64,000 nucleotides of DNA from Sulfurovum sp. (GTDB lineage: Bacteria; Campylobacterota; Campylobacteria; Campylobacterales; Sulfurovaceae): positions 19,822 through 83,821 of the forward strand of contig JAUZSE010000003.1 of assembly GCA_030949725.1 (NCBI GenBank), written 5' to 3'. Position 1 is the first letter of the stretch. The number at the start of each line of letters is the position of its first letter. The notes under the pieces are model-generated. The model did no database searches and was not told where the DNA came from. It saw nothing but the letters and a program-made list of their open reading frames with translations. This document shows, one piece after another, positions 21,029 through 31,167 of the stretch. Made by a program: the position numbers and the translations under genes.

Positions 21029-22838
21029 TATGTGTGGAATCGTAGGCTATTTAGGAAAAAATGAAAAAAAAGAGATACTTTTAGATGGTTTGCAAGAACT
21101 CGAATACCGTGGGTATGATTCAGCAGGTATCGCAGTCATAGAAGGTAAAAACCTTAACCAATTTAAAGCCATCGGTAAACTAGAAAATCTTAGAGAAAAG
21201 ACTAAGAATTACCAGACTAAAGGTTTTGGTATCTCCATAGGGCATACACGTTGGGCAACCCATGGTAAACCCACAGAACTCAATGCCCACCCTCACCTAG
21301 GGGATTACTCTTATGTAGTACATAACGGTATCATCGAAAATTATCAGGCACTCAAAGCAGAGTTACAGGCTGAGGGTGTCAAATTTTTATCTCAAACCGA
21401 TACAGAAACCATAGTACACCTTTTTGAAAAAGAAAATAAAACTTCTAAGTCTGTTTTCCAAGCATTTAAAAACACCATAGAAAGACTTGATGGTGCCTAT
21501 GCGACACTACTCATCACGCAAGCAGATACTGATACTATCTACTTTGCAAAACACGGTTCTCCGATGCTTGTTGGATTTAATGGGGATGATGTTTACTTTG
21601 CTTCATCCGATACACCCATCATAGGAAAAGCCACTGAAGTTTACTACTTAGAAGATGGTGAATATGGCTATGCCAAAGAGGGAGTATTCAAACTTTTTGA
21701 TGCCAATGGAGAAAAAACCTTTAAAAAACAAGCACTCACCGCAGATAAAGTCTTGGCACAAAAAGACGGCTATAGATTCTTTATGGAAAAAGAGATTTAT
21801 GAGCAAAGCCGTGTGATTTCTGAGACGATGATGGGTCGTGTTCTTGATGATACTATTGCACTTGATGAACTAGGTAGTGACTTCTTTGAAGGTATCAATT
21901 CTGTCAAGATATGTGCTTGTGGTACTTCTTATCATTCTGCTCTCACTGCTGCTTATCTTTTAGAACGCCTAGCAAAAGTACGTTGTGACATAGAGATCGC
22001 TTCTGAGTTCAGATACAAAGATCCTCTTCTTACTCCTGACACACTGTTCATCACCATCTCTCAAAGTGGTGAGACCGCAGATACCCTAGAAGCACTCAAA
22101 ATGGCAAAAAGAGCAGGACTCAAAAGTCTGAGCATTTGTAACGTAGACAATTCTTCTATCGTGCGTGAGAGTGATGCAGCCATATTGACTAGAGCAGGTA
22201 TAGAAAAAGGGGTTGCTAGTACCAAAGCATTTGCAACACAAACGATGGTGCTATGGATACTCGCACTCTACATTGGTCAAGAGAAAAAAACTATCTCAAA
22301 AGACGTACTCAAAACTGAAATAGATGCCATGCTACATACACCTAAAGCCCTTGTGGTCACAGATACCTTACACGAAAAACTTCATAGACTTTCAAAGCGT
22401 TACTTACATGGTCACGGTTTCTTCTTCATAGGTAGAGATATTTTCTTCCCTCTTGCACTAGAGGGTGCTTTAAAACTCAAAGAAATATCATATATGCATG
22501 CAGAAGGTTACCCCGCAGGTGAAATGAAACATGGGCCCATCGCTTTGGCAGACAGTGAACTCTTTACCATAGCACTCATGCCAAAGTCCATGCACTACGA
22601 CAAGATGAAATCAAACGTAGAAGAACTCTCTGCACGAGATGCCACCATCTGTGCCATCTCCCCTCTACCCTTTGAGTTGGCAGATGACTTTATCCAAACC
22701 AAATACGATTCTCACCCTATGTTAGAATTTTTTGAAATGATGGTAGTGACCCAATTACTAGCACTTGAAATTTCAGTAAGACTGGGGAATGATGTAGATA
22801 TGCCAAGAAATTTGGCTAAGTCTGTGACGGTGGAGTAG
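21018..22838 (+). CDS. glmS: Glutamine-fructose-6-phosphate aminotransferase
   Basis: MCGIVGYLGKNEKKEILLDGLQELEYRGYDSAGIAV; SIS domains; C-terminal MPRNLAKSVTVE. Confidence 0.97.
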   Translation: MGNNMCGIVGYLGKNEKKEILLDGLQELEYRGYDSAGIAVIEGKNLNQFKAIGKLENLREKTKNYQTKGFGISIGHTRWATHGKPTELNAHPHLGDYSYVVHNGIIENYQALKAELQAEGVKFLSQTDTETIVHLFEKENKTSKSVFQAFKNTIERLDGAYATLLITQADTDTIYFAKHGSPMLVGFNGDDVYFASSDTPIIGKATEVYYLEDGEYGYAKEGVFKLFDANGEKTFKKQALTADKVLAQKDGYRFFMEKEIYEQSRVISETMMGRVLDDTIALDELGSDFFEGINSVKICACGTSYHSALTAAYLLERLAKVRCDIEIASEFRYKDPLLTPDTLFITISQSGETADTLEALKMAKRAGLKSLSICNVDNSSIVRESDAAILTRAGIEKGVASTKAFATQTMVLWILALYIGQEKKTISKDVLKTEIDAMLHTPKALVVTDTLHEKLHRLSKRYLHGHGFFFIGRDIFFPLALEGALKLKEISYMHAEGYPAGEMKHGPIALADSELFTIALMPKSMHYDKMKSNVEELSARDATICAISPLPFELADDFIQTKYDSHPMLEFFEMMVVTQLLALEISVRLGNDVDMPRNLAKSVTVE

Positions 22839-22939
22839 GGTTTTGTCCTACTCTTAATTGTTAATTTGACGTATTGAGATTTACATTAGATAGTAAAAAC
22901 TAAAAATCCTAAAAAAATCACCCTAAACATCCCATCTCC

Positions 22940-24168
22940 TTAATACAAAAATCCAAATAACCATAACGGTATTTTATGTCCAAAACCCACTTCTATGTCG
23001 TCTGCTACTACATAAGAGTTTTCTATATCTTTTATCTGCTTGTAGCTTTTATTTTTGCCACCTATTTCAAAGGTATATTTACCATCTATCAAAAAATCAC
23101 CCTCTTTAGAAGCTAAAATTTGTTCATCTAAAAAAGCTTAAGTTTTTATGTAAAGCAAAATAGTTTTTAAGCTGATTTGTAAAAAAACCCTCTCTTATCG
23201 TCCCTATTTCTATAGTATTACAATACGCATAATTCAGATTGGTATTGGCAAGATATATCTTTGCTGGTTTGGAAAAAATGTTGTCACCTTTTGCTTTATG
23301 GTGTAGTATATTAAATACCTTTCCACGCTCAAGATAATAGATGTACTGATAGAGCGTATTTCTATTTATACCTATTTTAGTGGCTAACTTTGAGATATTA
23401 AGTTCATACGGCTTTGAAGAGCAGATGAGAACTACGAGTTGTTTAAGCTTTATGGTAAACTTAGGTTCTATGTTAAAAATGTATGCTAAATCATGCTCTA
23501 TGGTGGTACTGATAGTCTCATTCACACGTATCAAAAAACTCTCTTTTTTTTGTCTCAAAATAAAAAGGATAATACCCATACTCCAAATACTCTTTCCAAA
23601 ATGCAAAAGGTTTAAATGTACCCGTAAGCTCAGAAGCTATTTGGGTATGGTTGTTTATAATCTCTTCTAAATTAAAACTTTTTAACTTCTGCCCAGTTTT
23701 TAACTCCAAAAACTCCCTAAAGCTAAGCCCACCAAACCTATACATCAACGCTCTTCTACTCAGGTCTGCTTTTGCATGTTCTAGCTTTATGGCATTGCTC
23801 CCAGAAAAGATGACTTGAAGTCCAAACATATCATATATCATCTTCAAATGTCTCTCAAAATTAGGGATTTGATGTATCTCATCTATCACAAGTACTTTAC
23901 CACCTACTTTTTCAAACTCTTTTGCAAGCTCAAAAAGCTCCAGAGACCCCACAAGCAAAAACTCTGCACTCACATAAAGTTTTTGTTCTAGTGGTAACGC
24001 CAACGCATTAAGGTACTGTAACAAAAAGGTAGTCTTTCCTATGCCTCTATCGCCTATGATACCTATAAGTTTATTGTCAAAGTCTACCTCATTAAAAAAA
24101 TATCTTTTATTTTCTATACTTAGATTTTTGAGCAACATTAAAGAGTATTGCTGTATTTGTTCAAGCAT
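22940..24168 (-). CDS. AAA_14/DUF4143 ATPase, split by two homopolymer frame breaks (23544-23551 and 23130-23135)
   Basis: LIGIIGDRGIGKTTFLLQYL, KVLVIDEIHQIPNFERHLKMIYD, FSGSNAIKLE. C-terminal ORF continues as DEQILASKEGDFLIDGKYTFEIGGKNKSYKQIKDIENSYVVADD to the stop at 22940. Confidence 0.85.
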
Positions 24169-24234
24169 TTATATACCTTTTTGCTTATTTAGTTAAGCAT
24201 ATTGTATCATAAGTCTCATTATCTAGTGTCTCTT

Positions 24235-25206
24235 CTACATTGTCCCATTTTCATACATCGCACGCATTTTTTCTTTCTCTTTGTCTCTTTTAAGTTTTAT
24301 AGCTTCTTTTTCTCTAAAGCCACTTACTGAGAAACCAAGCCACATCAAGATAGGTGATGCCACAAAGATAGAAGAATATGTACCCACTACGATACCCACA
24401 AGTAGTGTAAATGCAAAGCCATGTATAATCTCACCACCGAAGATGAAAAGTGTTAACACCACAAAGAATGTGGTTAAAGATGTCAATGTTGTACGTGAAA
24501 GTGTACGTGTTACAGACTCATCAATGATCGCTGAGAGATCTGGATTTTTAATGGTTCTTATCCCCTCACGTATACGGTCAAATACAATAATCGTATCGTT
24601 CAGAGAGTACCCAAGTATGGTAAGTAAAGCTGCCAATATATCAAGGTTTACTTCCACTGAAAAAAGAACAATCATCCCCATCGCAATGGTGATATCGTGG
24701 ATAAGTGCCAACACAGAAGCAACAGCAAAACGCCACTCAAATCTAAAAGACACATAAAGTAAAATACCTATGATCGCGATAAGCATCGCATCAAACCCTT
24801 TGGTACGTAACTCTGAACCTACTTTTGCGCCTATCATATCTACACGTCTTATTTCGAGTGTACCGGTGTCTTTCAGTAATACACTTACTTTTGCACCTAC
24901 ATCTTCACCTAATACACCTGAAGACATTTTAGTACGTATCACTACTTCTTCTTGTGATCCAAAGAAAGTTACGGAAGCACCTTTATACGTTTTATCAGTA
25001 TTGAGTGCATCCCTAATCTTTTCGATAGGTGCTTCACCTGCATATTTGACTTGTATCAGTGTACCACCCGCAAAATCAACACCAAGGTTAAAACCTTTGG
25101 TGAGTATGAGTCCCACAGACAAAAGTAGTACCACAATAGAAAGCAATCCAAAACGTTTACTTTTAGCCATTAACGAGAGTGGTTTTTTATATTTAAAAAC
25201 TTCCAT
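24235..25206 (-). CDS. secF: Protein translocase subunit SecF
   Basis: GFNLGVDFAGGTLIQVKY, LTILGYSLNDTIIVFDRIREGIR. Confidence 0.95.
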   Translation of the reverse strand: MEVFKYKKPLSLMAKSKRFGLLSIVVLLLSVGLILTKGFNLGVDFAGGTLIQVKYAGEAPIEKIRDALNTDKTYKGASVTFFGSQEEVVIRTKMSSGVLGEDVGAKVSVLLKDTGTLEIRRVDMIGAKVGSELRTKGFDAMLIAIIGILLYVSFRFEWRFAVASVLALIHDITIAMGMIVLFSVEVNLDILAALLTILGYSLNDTIIVFDRIREGIRTIKNPDLSAIIDESVTRTLSRTTLTSLTTFFVVLTLFIFGGEIIHGFAFTLLVGIVVGTYSSIFVASPILMWLGFSVSGFREKEAIKLKRDKEKEKMRAMYENGTM

Positions 25207-26681
25207 TACTTCGTCTCCTCTTGTTTAATACCAAACCAAAAGTTTAGTTTCTTTTTATCTATCTTAGGCAGTATCCACTGGTAAATACCATGCGTTCCGA
25301 CTATAGCCGTAAGCATAGAAGCCGCAATACCGATACCCATAGTAATCGCAAACCCTTTAATAGCTCCCGTCCCATATACCACAAGCACAATAGCTGCGAT
25401 AAGTGTGGTCACATTTGCATCAAAAATAGCCGTAAAGGCATTGTTGTATCCATCTTCTATAGACTTTCCTATAGACTTTCCTTGATGCAATAATTCACGT
25501 ATACGCTCATTGATAATAACATTGGCATCGACTGCCATACCCACGGTTAGTACGATACCTGCCATACCAGGAAGCGTCAAGGTAGCACCTACCAATGACA
25601 TAATTGCCAAAATAAGGAAAAGGTTTCCTATGAGTGCCACATTGGCAATTACTCCTGCCATCCCATAGTAAATCACCATGAAAATAACAACCAAAAGGAA
25701 ACCAAGTGCCAAAGCAAGTGAACTAGCTTTTATACTGTCTGCCCCAAGGCTAGGACCTATGAAACGCTCAGACTCTATAATCACAGGAGCGAGTAAAGCA
25801 CCTGAACGTAAAGCTATAGCCAAATCTTGTGCTTCTCCAAAGGTGAAGTTCCCTGAAATTTGAACATGCCCACCACCAATACGCTCATTAATGTTTGGTG
25901 CAGAGTAAACCAAGTTGTCTAAAACAACAGCCATACGTTTACCTACATATTTTCCTGTAAAGTCACCAAATATCTTTGCACCTTGTCCATTGAGTGCAAA
26001 GTTTATTACGGGCTGATTATTTTCATCAAAACCTACTTTAGCATCGGTAAGCATAGAACCATCTAGCACAGGAATAGCACGAACCAAATACTTTTCAGGG
26101 GTTTTCACATCTGTAAGTATCACATCCCCAAAACTTTTAGCTTCATTTGCACTCATCGTATTGACTCTTGCGATACGGTCTTCATCTACAGCCATAAGTT
26201 GCAAATGTGCCGCACGTTCAATGAGTTTTTTGAGGCGTTCAATATCCGCTCTGTTTTTGATACCTGGTACTTCTACCAAGATTTTATCTGTACCTTGTTT
26301 TGCCACAGTTGGTTCTGCAAGTCCAAACTCATTGAGTCTGTTACGTATGGTATCTACTGCCTGCCCGATGGCATTTTGTTTGGTACGTATTTGTTCTTCT
26401 TCTGTCATTTCAAGAGAAAAGTTCAAAGACTTTTGACTAAGCACTGTACCTTCTATCTCTTTTTTCAAAAGAGCGATTGCTTTAGTCACATCATCCGCAT
26501 CTAAAAGTTCAAAAGTAATCGTACCATCTTCATTCATACGAAGATCATCAAAAATAATTTCTTCGTCATCAAACAAATACTTTACCGTAGCAGCCATAGA
26601 TTTGATGCGTGATTCAATAGCAACCTCACTTTTGATCCCAAGAAGCATATGCAATCCACCTTGAAGATCAAGCCCCAAAGT
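24835..26681. repeat. Tandem duplication unit, copy 1 (1847 bp)
   Basis: Offset of 1847 bp between matching sites (e.g. 24835 and 26682; 25206 and 27053). Junction CCCAAAGT|CATATCTACACG. Confidence 0.93.
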
Positions 26682-27053
26682 CATATCTACACGTCTTATT
26701 TCGAGTGTACCGGTGTCTTTCAGTAATACACTTACTTTTGCACCTACATCTTCACCTAATACACCTGAAGACATTTTAGTACGTATCACTACTTCTTCTT
26801 GTGATCCAAAGAAAGTTACGGAAGCACCTTTATACGTTTTATCAGTATTGAGTGCATCCCTAATCTTTTCGATAGGTGCTTCACCTGCATATTTGACTTG
26901 TATCAGTGTACCACCCGCAAAATCAACACCAAGGTTAAAACCTTTGGTGAGTATGAGTCCCACAGACAAAAGTAGTACCACAATAGAAAGCAATCCAAAA
27001 CGTTTACTTTTAGCCATTAACGAGAGTGGTTTTTTATATTTAAAAACTTCCAT
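25206..27053 (-). CDS. Chimeric SecF(N-term)-SecD(C-term) fusion protein arising from tandem duplication
   Basis: First ~124 aa are identical to SecF. The rest is SecD from TLGLDLQGGLHMLLG onward, joined as RRVDM|TLGLDLQ. Confidence 0.9.
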   Translation of the reverse strand: MEVFKYKKPLSLMAKSKRFGLLSIVVLLLSVGLILTKGFNLGVDFAGGTLIQVKYAGEAPIEKIRDALNTDKTYKGASVTFFGSQEEVVIRTKMSSGVLGEDVGAKVSVLLKDTGTLEIRRVDMTLGLDLQGGLHMLLGIKSEVAIESRIKSMAATVKYLFDDEEIIFDDLRMNEDGTITFELLDADDVTKAIALLKKEIEGTVLSQKSLNFSLEMTEEEQIRTKQNAIGQAVDTIRNRLNEFGLAEPTVAKQGTDKILVEVPGIKNRADIERLKKLIERAAHLQLMAVDEDRIARVNTMSANEAKSFGDVILTDVKTPEKYLVRAIPVLDGSMLTDAKVGFDENNQPVINFALNGQGAKIFGDFTGKYVGKRMAVVLDNLVYSAPNINERIGGGHVQISGNFTFGEAQDLAIALRSGALLAPVIIESERFIGPSLGADSIKASSLALALGFLLVVIFMVIYYGMAGVIANVALIGNLFLILAIMSLVGATLTLPGMAGIVLTVGMAVDANVIINERIRELLHQGKSIGKSIEDGYNNAFTAIFDANVTTLIAAIVLVVYGTGAIKGFAITMGIGIAASMLTAIVGTHGIYQWILPKIDKKKLNFWFGIKQEETK

Positions 27054-28528
27054 TACTTCGTCTCCTCTTGTTTAATACCAAACCAAAAGTTTAGTTTCTT
27101 TTTATCTATCTTAGGCAGTATCCACTGGTAAATACCATGCGTTCCGACTATAGCCGTAAGCATAGAAGCCGCAATACCGATACCCATAGTAATCGCAAAC
27201 CCTTTAATAGCTCCCGTCCCATATACCACAAGCACAATAGCTGCGATAAGTGTGGTCACATTTGCATCAAAAATAGCCGTAAAGGCATTGTTGTATCCAT
27301 CTTCTATAGACTTTCCTATAGACTTTCCTTGATGCAATAATTCACGTATACGCTCATTGATAATAACATTGGCATCGACTGCCATACCCACGGTTAGTAC
27401 GATACCTGCCATACCAGGAAGTGTCAAGGTAGCACCTACCAATGACATAATCGCCAAAATAAGGAAAAGGTTTCCTATGAGTGCCACATTGGCAATTACT
27501 CCTGCCATCCCATAGTAAATCACCATGAAAATAACAACCAAAAGGAAGCCAAGTGCTAAAGCAAGTGAACTAGCTTTTATACTGTCTGCCCCAAGGCTAG
27601 GACCTATGAAACGCTCAGACTCTATGATGACAGGGGCCAAAAGGGCACCTGAACGTAAAGCTATAGCTAAATCTTGTGCTTCTCCAAAAGTAAAGTTTCC
27701 TGAGATTTGAACATGTCCACCACCGATACGCTCATTAATGTTTGGTGCAGAGTAAACCATATTGTCTAAAACAACCGCCATACGTTTACCTACATATTTC
27801 CCTGTAAAGTCACCAAATATCTTTGCACCTTGTCCATTGAGTGCAAAGTTTATTACGGGCTGATTATTTTCATCAAAACCTACTTTAGCATCGGTAAGCA
27901 TAGAACCATCTAGCACAGGAATAGCACGAACCAAATACTTTTCAGGGGTTTTCACATCTGTAAGTATCACATCCCCAAAACTTTTAGCTTCATTTGCACT
28001 CATCGTATTGACTCTTGCGATACGGTCTTCATCTACAGCCATAAGTTGCAAATGTGCCGCACGTTCAATGAGTTTTTTGAGGCGTTCAATATCCGCTCTG
28101 TTTTTGATACCTGGTACTTCTACCAAGATTTTATCTGTACCTTGTTTTGCCACAGTTGGTTCTGCAAGTCCAAACTCATTGAGTCTGTTACGTATGGTAT
28201 CTACTGCCTGCCCGATGGCATTTTGTTTGGTACGTATTTGTTCTTCTTCTGTCATTTCAAGAGAAAAGTTCAAAGACTTTTGACTAAGCACTGTACCTTC
28301 TATCTCTTTTTTCAAAAGAGCGATTGCTTTAGTCACATCATCCGCATCTAAAAGTTCAAAAGTAATCGTACCATCTTCATTCATACGAAGATCATCAAAA
28401 ATAATTTCTTCGTCATCAAACAAATACTTTACCGTAGCAGCCATAGATTTGATGCGTGATTCAATAGCAACCTCACTTTTGATCCCAAGAAGCATATGCA
28501 ATCCACCTTGAAGATCAAGCCCCAAAGT
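26682..28528. repeat. Tandem duplication unit, copy 2 (1847 bp)
   Basis: As copy 1. Near identity except a patch of substitutions in the equivalent of about 25.57-25.96 kb. Confidence 0.93.
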
Positions 28529-28636
28529 GATCTTTTTACCACTTTCACTTTGCGTAAGAGAAGGAATTGAAAAAACAATTCCAAAAATCAATGCAAAAGC
28601 GAAAAGAATAACCCTATAATTAAGCGTTTTCACCAA
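27053..28636 (-). CDS. secD: Protein translocase subunit SecD
   Basis: Full-length with N-terminal TM (MVKTLNYRVILFAFALIFGIVFSIP), GLDLQGGLHMLL, GMAVDANVIINERIREL. Confidence 0.95.
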   Translation of the reverse strand: MVKTLNYRVILFAFALIFGIVFSIPSLTQSESGKKITLGLDLQGGLHMLLGIKSEVAIESRIKSMAATVKYLFDDEEIIFDDLRMNEDGTITFELLDADDVTKAIALLKKEIEGTVLSQKSLNFSLEMTEEEQIRTKQNAIGQAVDTIRNRLNEFGLAEPTVAKQGTDKILVEVPGIKNRADIERLKKLIERAAHLQLMAVDEDRIARVNTMSANEAKSFGDVILTDVKTPEKYLVRAIPVLDGSMLTDAKVGFDENNQPVINFALNGQGAKIFGDFTGKYVGKRMAVVLDNMVYSAPNINERIGGGHVQISGNFTFGEAQDLAIALRSGALLAPVIIESERFIGPSLGADSIKASSLALALGFLLVVIFMVIYYGMAGVIANVALIGNLFLILAIMSLVGATLTLPGMAGIVLTVGMAVDANVIINERIRELLHQGKSIGKSIEDGYNNAFTAIFDANVTTLIAAIVLVVYGTGAIKGFAITMGIGIAASMLTAIVGTHGIYQWILPKIDKKKLNFWFGIKQEETK

Positions 28637-28892
28637 GTTCTACCTTTTTTGCAACATATCCTCTATCTAATTTAACAATCGTGTCATCATTTAGTTTGAT
28701 TTTGATAAAATCTTCTTCAGTTTTAACAATAGAAGCCATCAATCCGCCAGTTGTGATGATATTATCACCTTTAGACAAACTTTCGAGCATTGCTTTATGA
28801 GCTTTTTGATGCTGTTGTTGTGGTCTGATGATCAAAAAATAAAAAATCGCGAATAAGATAATAAGGGGTAAAAATGAGCCAAGTTGTTCCAT
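28620..28892 (-). CDS. yajC: Preprotein translocase subunit YajC
   Basis: LIILFAIFYFLIIRPQQQHQKAHKAMLESLSKGDNIITTGGL; upstream of secD. Confidence 0.93.
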   Translation of the reverse strand: MEQLGSFLPLIILFAIFYFLIIRPQQQHQKAHKAMLESLSKGDNIITTGGLMASIVKTEEDFIKIKLNDDTIVKLDRGYVAKKVELGENA

Positions 28893-30192
28893 GGAAAGCC
28901 TTTGTGTATAAAATTAGCCATTATTTTAGCACTTTAGAGATAACAAGAGGCTTTTTTATTGCTGTTTTAGGCTCTGCCTTTATTTACTTCAACCACTGGG
29001 GCTTTTCATATCTTTTCCTAAATACATTTTTAGGACTTCTATTTCTCTATTTACTCTTACAGTCGAACACTAAAACTTGGTTCATTACTGGAGCTTTTAC
29101 AGGTCTCTTCTGGTTTTGGTGGATTGCACTGAGCCTCATCCATTATGAGATGCTCTGGGCTGTGCCTATAGAATTATTTATCATCATGTTTAGTTATGGT
29201 GTTCTTTTTGCAGGTATCTCTATGGTTGGGCTATAAACTTACCACACTATTCACTTTTCACTTTTCACTTTTCACTTTAATGCTAAAAGCCCTAGGGCTT
29301 TTGAGCTTAAGCTATATTCATCCTTTCGGTTTTGACTGGCTAAAACCCGAACTCATTTTTGTTGAAAGCTATCTAGGTATAGAGAAATGGCAGTTTGCTA
29401 TCGTGCTGTTTTCCATTATTATGACGCTTTGGAAAAAACAGTTTTTTTATCTTCTACTGGTTGTTTTTGCATACCAAACTACCCCTCTAACAGAAAGTAA
29501 AATACCAAAAAAACATCGCCATTATCACAACCCATACTACAGTTCAAGACAAATGGAACGAAACACTGCACCCCAAACAATTTAAAGATGTTTTCAAACA
29601 TATTGATCAAGCCATAAAAGATAAAAAGACACTTATTATCTTTCCTGAATCCGTTTTCCCTATCTTCCTCAACCGCTCCCAAGAAGTTCTTGACAAGCTA
29701 GGTCAAAAAGCCAAACAGATCTCCATCGTTACAGGTGGACTCTACTGGGATGGAAAAACACCCCGAAATTCAACCTATATTTTTACAGAAGGCAAAATCA
29801 CTGTAGCAAACAAAGTCTTACTTGTCCCTTTTGGAGAAAGTAACCCCCTACCCGATTTTTTGAGTGACTGGGTCAATGAGGTGTTTTATGATGGTGCAGT
29901 AGACTACAAGGCAAGCTCGGATGTTGTAGACTATGACATAGATGGTATCACTTACAGAAATGCCATCTGTTTTGAAGCCACTTCAGAAAAACTCTATAAA
30001 AAAGGAAAAGATGGAATGCACCCACAAAATATGATAATCCTCAGCAACAACGGCTGGTTCACCCCATCCATAGAACCAACTTTACAGAAGTTACTTTTAC
30101 AGTACTACAGTAAAAAGTATGGAACGACTATGTATCATTCTGTGAATATGTCGGAGGCTTATGTGCTAAAAGATGGAGGAGTTATCAAATAG
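28874..30192 (+). CDS. lnt: Apolipoprotein N-acyltransferase, split by two frame breaks (about 29213-29232; A7 run 29507-29513)
   Basis: Collinear ORFs: TM N-terminus; SYIHPFGFDWLKPELIFVESYLG; continuation KNIAIITTHTTVQDKWNE...TLIIFPESVFP and NAICFEATSEKLY, MIILSNNGWF. Confidence 0.88.
29250..29278 (+). repeat. Heptanucleotide tandem repeat (TTCACTT unit, about 4 copies) inside lnt
   Basis: TTCACTTTTCACTTTTCACTTTTCACTTT. Confidence 0.85.
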
Positions 30193-30225
30193 GAAACTCC
30201 ATTTACTAAAATCAATTCAAATACC

Positions 30226-31167
30226 CTAAAAGGTCTTTGCTATTTTCTTTTTTAAAGACTGTGGTTGTATCACTTTGATATAAGGTATCCACTTTTTAAT
30301 AAGCTCTTCCATCTCCATATTTTGTGTAACTTGAAAAGAAAGTATTAAATTTCCATTTTCTTTTTCTTCTTCAATATTTTGTGAAACTAAATGTTTTTTA
30401 CTCTTAAAATGTTCAGCCTTACTCACATCTACTTCAAGTATAACCTTGATAAGTTTCTTCTCATACCCCTCAGAATAAATAGCCAAAGGTGTTTGCATCT
30501 GCGTAATAAACTTATCTATTTCTGCATGATGATAGAAACTATCACTTTGCATAGTAATGGCTTTTATTTTAGAAATACGAGATATTTTAACTCTAAACTT
30601 TTGACCTTCAACTTCGGAGATAAGATAAAAGTTTTCATTCATAAAGAGGATTTTATAGGGCTTTACCTCAAAGAGTCTCTCTTTCCCTTTTACTTCATAC
30701 GCCATAGTCAGTTTTCGTTTACGATAAATAGCCTTTTCTAAAGTACTATATATCTCTTTATTATTAAGTTTTTTCTCAAAAGGTTTACTTTTAAACGCAT
30801 AAATATTTTTAAATTCGTTTATCTTATTTTCTATCAATTTTTTATCTACACTATCTATCTCTAAACTATCAAAGAGTTCATTATATTGAGCGATACTAAA
30901 AGCCCTCACCATCAAAGAAAGTGTATCTTTATTCATAAAGTTATCAAAAGCTTCTTTGGTTATCGCCTTATAACATCCCTTATCTCCCCCTCGAATAAGC
31001 TCAAAAGACTGAGGAAATACTTCTTTTATCACATCCAAATCACGCCGTATCGTCTTCACAGACTTCCCCTCCCAAAGCATATCATTTTGCAAAGCTTCTA
31101 TGCAAACCTTTTGCCCATCATTAAAGCGTTTGAGGAGTTCTAGGACTCTTGTGGTTTGGTTTGTCAT
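30226..31167 (-). CDS. HTH + WYL domain transcriptional regulator (called in one frame with the upstream REC protein)
   Basis: MTNQTTRVLELLKRFNDGQKVCIEALQND...KTIRRDLDVIKEVF helix-turn-helix; WYL-type core AIYRKRKLTMAYEVKGKERLFEVKPYKILFMNENFYLISEVEGQ. ATG at 31167. Confidence 0.82.
   Translation of the reverse strand: MTNQTTRVLELLKRFNDGQKVCIEALQNDMLWEGKSVKTIRRDLDVIKEVFPQSFELIRGGDKGCYKAITKEAFDNFMNKDTLSLMVRAFSIAQYNELFDSLEIDSVDKKLIENKINEFKNIYAFKSKPFEKKLNNKEIYSTLEKAIYRKRKLTMAYEVKGKERLFEVKPYKILFMNENFYLISEVEGQKFRVKISRISKIKAITMQSDSFYHHAEIDKFITQMQTPLAIYSEGYEKKLIKVILEVDVSKAEHFKSKKHLVSQNIEEEKENGNLILSFQVTQNMEMEELIKKWIPYIKVIQPQSLKKKIAKTF

Noticed and set aside
25290-28351. Repeated plus-strand ORFs (67, 61, 91, 101 aa) opposite secD and the chimera
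   Set aside because: They are antisense to conserved secD sequence and duplicated only because secD is.
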